The position numbers and the translations under genes are program-made. The notes below the pieces were generated by a model, which was given only the letters and a program-made list of their open reading frames with translations, was not told where the DNA came from and ran no database searches. Positions 61,843-64,000 of a stretch of 64,000 nucleotides of DNA are shown here, piece after piece. The DNA comes from Natrarchaeobius chitinivorans (GTDB taxonomy: Archaea > Halobacteriota > Halobacteria > Halobacteriales > Natrialbaceae): contig NZ_REGA01000011.1 in assembly GCF_003841505.1 (NCBI RefSeq), positions 62,001 to 126,000 on the forward strand, in the 5' to 3' direction. The number at the start of each line of letters is the position of its first letter. Position 1 is the stretch's first letter.

Positions 61843-61991
61843 ATATAAACAATTCGACTTCAGTATATAAGAGCATTTGCAAAATAAGATGTGCGAACCT
61901 ACCGAGGTATCGAGCCCCTTCTATAGTAACTTGCAGTCAGTGCAAACATCGAATCTGTAGTGCACGCTCAAGAGTAAGTAGTGATAAAGGG

Positions 61992-62447
61992 TTAGGCTGC
62001 AACGGCTGAATCTACTTCTACGTAAGAGTCCCCGTAGATGGCATAGACAGTGAATGAGTCGCCGAACTCCACGTCGTCAACATCCATCACACCATCATCG
62101 TCGAAATCAGCAATATCGTAGTTGCCATCTTCATTTACTGCTTTCACTTCTTCACCGTTGTATTCTATCGACATGGCACTTGCATCACCTAATTCCACAG
62201 AAACAGATACAGAATACCCTACTGGCCTGCGATCGCCTACAAAAATCGCTGCATCAGTTTCGTTTTCATCTTCTTCCTCACCGTCATCGTTCTCTCTGGT
62301 TGGTTCTGAATGGTTGGTTGATGGAGTTGCAAGATCATCAAGCGACTCATCGTCATCGCCAGAATTCTGCTCAAAACCGTCCAAGCACCCAGCAGAGGCC
62401 GTCACAAATACAGACGCACCGATCACTAATTTTCGTCTTGTTGGCAT
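61992..62447 (-). CDS. Tat lipoprotein, small acidic
   Basis: The 151-residue product begins MPTRRKLVIGASVFVTASAG with the lipobox continuing to Cys, so it is exported through Tat and lipidated. The acidic linker is followed by a beta domain (YSVSVSVELGDASAMSIEYN) that ends DSYVEVDSAVAA. It lies next to the DUF1102-like gene and may belong to the same cargo pair. Confidence 0.6.
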   Translation of the reverse strand: MPTRRKLVIGASVFVTASAGCLDGFEQNSGDDDESLDDLATPSTNHSEPTRENDDGEEEDENETDAAIFVGDRRPVGYSVSVSVELGDASAMSIEYNGEEVKAVNEDGNYDIADFDDDGVMDVDDVEFGDSFTVYAIYGDSYVEVDSAVAA

Positions 62448-62502
62448 GATTAAACACTGACACCACCAATATATTAGTGTTGCTAAGAGCAGTTAGTGAT
62501 AC

Positions 62503-62763
62503 TTACTCAAGGTCACCTTTTTCCAGCTCACCCGCGAGGTAGGCTCGACCTCGGTCCGTTATTTCATAATAACCCCGTTTCTCGTCGACCTTCTCGAGAA
62601 GCCCATGTTCCACCAGTATTGGCAGGCGACGGTCGATTGTAGATCCAGATACACCTACAATATGATAATCTACAACTCCTGGAGGGATGGCTAAGCCAGC
62701 CTCCTCGAACACTTCGAGTATAGCCGGGTCGGATTTAGTCATCCACGACACCAGCGGGCGCAT
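62503..62763 (-). CDS. PhiH1-repressor-like winged-helix protein
   Basis: The 86-residue protein starts MRPLVSWMTKSDPAILEVFE, followed by IVGVSGSTIDRRLPILVEHG and a wing (KRGYYEITDRGRAYLAGELE). This is the standard haloarchaeal phage PhiH1 repressor layout. It is encoded away from the integrase operon, with a palindrome AATGGGG/CCCCATT at 62,835-62,856 in the upstream region. Confidence 0.75.
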   Translation of the reverse strand: MRPLVSWMTKSDPAILEVFEEAGLAIPPGVVDYHIVGVSGSTIDRRLPILVEHGLLEKVDEKRGYYEITDRGRAYLAGELEKGDLE

Positions 62764-62834
62764 TGAGTCTGCGGACTCGCTTGCGTACCATAATTTGATG
62801 GGACACACTCCAACTCAATAGGGTATGGAACCAT

Positions 62835-62959
62835 AATGGGGCTAAATAACCCCATTCTTTATTACAGGGCAGTGTCTTATGCTCGTCAATAGAGAATCCA
62901 CGTGCACCTGACTGCCACTGAGATTAGAAGGAAGTGAAACCCGTGTTGGGGCACGGGTT
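62835..62959. promoter_or_regulatory. Inverted repeats upstream of repressor and integrase operons
   Basis: AATGGGG and CCCCATT (62,835-62,841 and 62,850-62,856) flank a TATA-like taaataa. AACCCGTG and CACGGGTT (62,938-62,959) form an 8-bp hairpin with a six-base loop. They lie between the divergent repressor-like gene and the integrase operon. They are candidate operators or a terminator. Confidence 0.5.
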
Positions 62960-62986
62960 CGGGTGGTTCTCTATTAGGCAAGAACC

Positions 62987-63355
62987 ATGCAATCAAGCGA
63001 CCTGCGGGGAGATAAGTCCCCCGCTCGAGCAGACGTACAGACTGCCAGCCACGTTTTCGGAAACAGTTTCGGAAATAGCCAATTCGAACGGTTCGAGAGC
63101 CAAGAGGTTGGATTTCTACACAATGGTGAGTTATCGGAAGAATCGGAAACAACCCCGTGGCGACTAAGTGTCGGTGGTGATGACAGTACAGATGACCAAC
63201 GGACAGCGGCCGCACGCGCCTGGTGGTCCAACACAAGGGCGCGCGCGGTGAGTCCGTGGTCCCACAGAAGTGAGACCATGCAATACGAAACACGCATCCA
63301 CGGTAAGAGTACCGGATTCTGTAACGGGAGTAATAGCTCCGAGGTGGGACGATGA
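62987..63355 (+). CDS. Hypothetical first protein of the integrase operon
   Basis: The 122-residue frame starts MQSSDLRGDKSPARADVQTA and ends SSEVGR with a TGA overlapping the next ATG (ATGA). The overlap supports translation, and the protein is hydrophilic without a known domain. Low confidence: an alternative start later in the frame (MQYETRIHG) would give a short leader-like peptide. Confidence 0.45.
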   Translation: MQSSDLRGDKSPARADVQTASHVFGNSFGNSQFERFESQEVGFLHNGELSEESETTPWRLSVGGDDSTDDQRTAAARAWWSNTRARAVSPWSHRSETMQYETRIHGKSTGFCNGSNSSEVGR

Positions 63356-63522
63356 GTTCCAAACCCGCCCGGATCGGCGGCTGTGATACGCCGACGTGCG
63401 ACGGCGACGCCGAGACGATCACACCGGACGGATACGTCTGCGAATCCTGCGCGGCGAAGATCGCTGTCGAGTACGAACAGGTTCGCGAGCGAGATCTCGA
63501 GGCTGGCGGTGGTCAAGCATGA
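63352..63522 (+). CDS. Fifty-six-residue zinc-finger protein before the integrase
   Basis: The product MSSKPARIGGCDTPTCDGDA continues ETITPDGYVCESCAAKIAVE. Four cysteines in two pairs form a zinc finger of the ribbon type, and a helix follows. The start overlaps the preceding stop and the stop overlaps the next ATG. It may act as a partner of the recombinase, as small accessory genes do in temperate pleolipovirus integration operons. Confidence 0.6.
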   Translation: MSSKPARIGGCDTPTCDGDAETITPDGYVCESCAAKIAVEYEQVRERDLEAGGGQA

Positions 63523-63638
63523 GACGATACGAGTTTCACACCCCGGAGGACCCGCCGGAGATCGTGATGGCTGAACGAGTCGAGGCCATCGCCGCCGACC
63601 TGGAACGAATCGCCGACGCGCTCGAGGAGGGAGAGTGA
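63519..63638 (+). CDS. Thirty-nine-residue helical protein before the integrase
   Basis: The product MRRYEFHTPEDPPEIVMAER continues VEAIAADLERIADALEEGE, an amphipathic helix. It overlaps the stop of the zinc-finger gene, and its TGA overlaps the integrase ATG. The tight chain suggests one polycistron for recombinase and helpers. Confidence 0.6.
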   Translation: MRRYEFHTPEDPPEIVMAERVEAIAADLERIADALEEGE

Positions 63639-64000
63639 TGAGCGGCGATCTCGAGCCGATCCCACCGGCTGAAGCTGTCGAGATGTACCACTACGCCATG
63701 CGTGACGAGCACGCAGCAGCGACAAGGAAAAGCGCCAAACACCGGTTACAGTCGTTCATCCAGTTCTGCGAGGAAAAGGAGATTGACAACCTGAACGACG
63801 TCTCTGGCCGAGACCTGTACCGATTCCGCATTTGGAGACGAGAAGGCCACGGAGATGGTCGTGAGCCGATTAAGCTGGTCACGTTGAAGGGGCAACTCGC
63901 GACCCTTCGTAGTTTCCTTCAGTTCGCCGCGAACATCGACGCCGTGCGACCGTCCCTGTACGAGCAGGTGACGCTACCGACGATGAAACACGGGGAGGAT
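63638..64000 (+). CDS. Tyrosine recombinase (integrase), N-terminal part
   Basis: The 121 visible residues begin MSGDLEPIPPAEAVEMYHYA. They show the core-binding domain of tyrosine recombinases: RLQSFIQFCEEKEIDNLNDV, then RDLYRFRIWRR and LVTLKGQLATLRSFLQFAAN. The catalytic Arg-His-Arg-Tyr part is beyond the window. It probably catalyses integration at the tRNA-Arg gene. The frame is open to the last base. Confidence 0.85.
   Translation, partial: MSGDLEPIPPAEAVEMYHYAMRDEHAAATRKSAKHRLQSFIQFCEEKEIDNLNDVSGRDLYRFRIWRREGHGDGREPIKLVTLKGQLATLRSFLQFAANIDAVRPSLYEQVTLPTMKHGED

Overview
The window is chromosomal DNA from an extremely halophilic archaeon (class Halobacteria). Base composition is GC-rich, and proteins are strongly acidic. 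Promoters are of the archaeal TATA type, often with leaderless starts. The marker genes are archaeal or haloarchaeal: TBP, an Orc1/Cdc6 protein, SRP54, TrmG10, RlmE with a C-terminal TRAM-like domain, and the divergent TatCo plus double-length TatCt pair. The overall flavour suggests Natrialbales relatives (Natrinema, Haloterrigena, Natronococcus types), but this is an impression and not a proof.

Positions 1-48,276 are host chromosome. The housekeeping genes there include copper ATPase copA, hisG, tbp, trmG10, rlmE, tatCt/tatCo, an orc1/cdc6 homologue, a MutS-family ATPase, a two-domain SagB-type oxidoreductase, MOSC and rhodanese sulfur-transfer proteins, panB, a dihydrolipoamide-dehydrogenase-like flavoenzyme, srp54, the UPF0201/UPF0200 pair, and many small zinc-finger, membrane and lipoprotein genes. 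Two accessory pockets stand out. At 14,919-17,867 there is a PIN/ribbon-helix-helix toxin-antitoxin pair. It is followed by a winged-helix/TumE-like pair and a pseudogene lying between two copies of the 5' end of rlmE. At 32,493-33,827 there is a small regulator and a PAS-domain pseudogene with two frameshifts.

The intergenic spaces of the host part (1.3-45.5 kb) carry a dispersed structured repeat. Each copy is about 85 bp, ends in TGATACGG-type termini, and has a GC-rich hairpin core. The core sequence changes between copies while pairing is largely kept. All copies point the same way, and in five cases the right-hand terminus supplies the stop codon of the leftward gene next to it. A second palindromic family occurs twice, once apparently nested inside the first. 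No copy was seen right of 45.5 kb.

At 48,277-48,380 lies an intron-containing tRNA gene, read as tRNA-Arg(UCU). From its 3' end to the right edge runs an integrated element of at least 15.6 kb. Its layout is an early rightward operon of overlapping micro-ORFs with zinc-ribbon proteins, a nuclease-like protein and a DUF488 protein. These lead to a large replication-protein candidate followed by a cluster of perfect palindromes. A leftward virion module comes next: a four-TM membrane protein, two tiny membrane proteins, a spike-like protein with signal peptide and C-terminal anchor, two further membrane proteins and a P-loop ATPase. After that come repressor-like regulators, two secreted Tat proteins and, at the edge, a tyrosine recombinase running off the window. 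This gene order and size fit a temperate betapleolipovirus-like provirus (compare SNJ2 of Natrinema). A low-GC cargo gene sits between palindromic blocks inside it.
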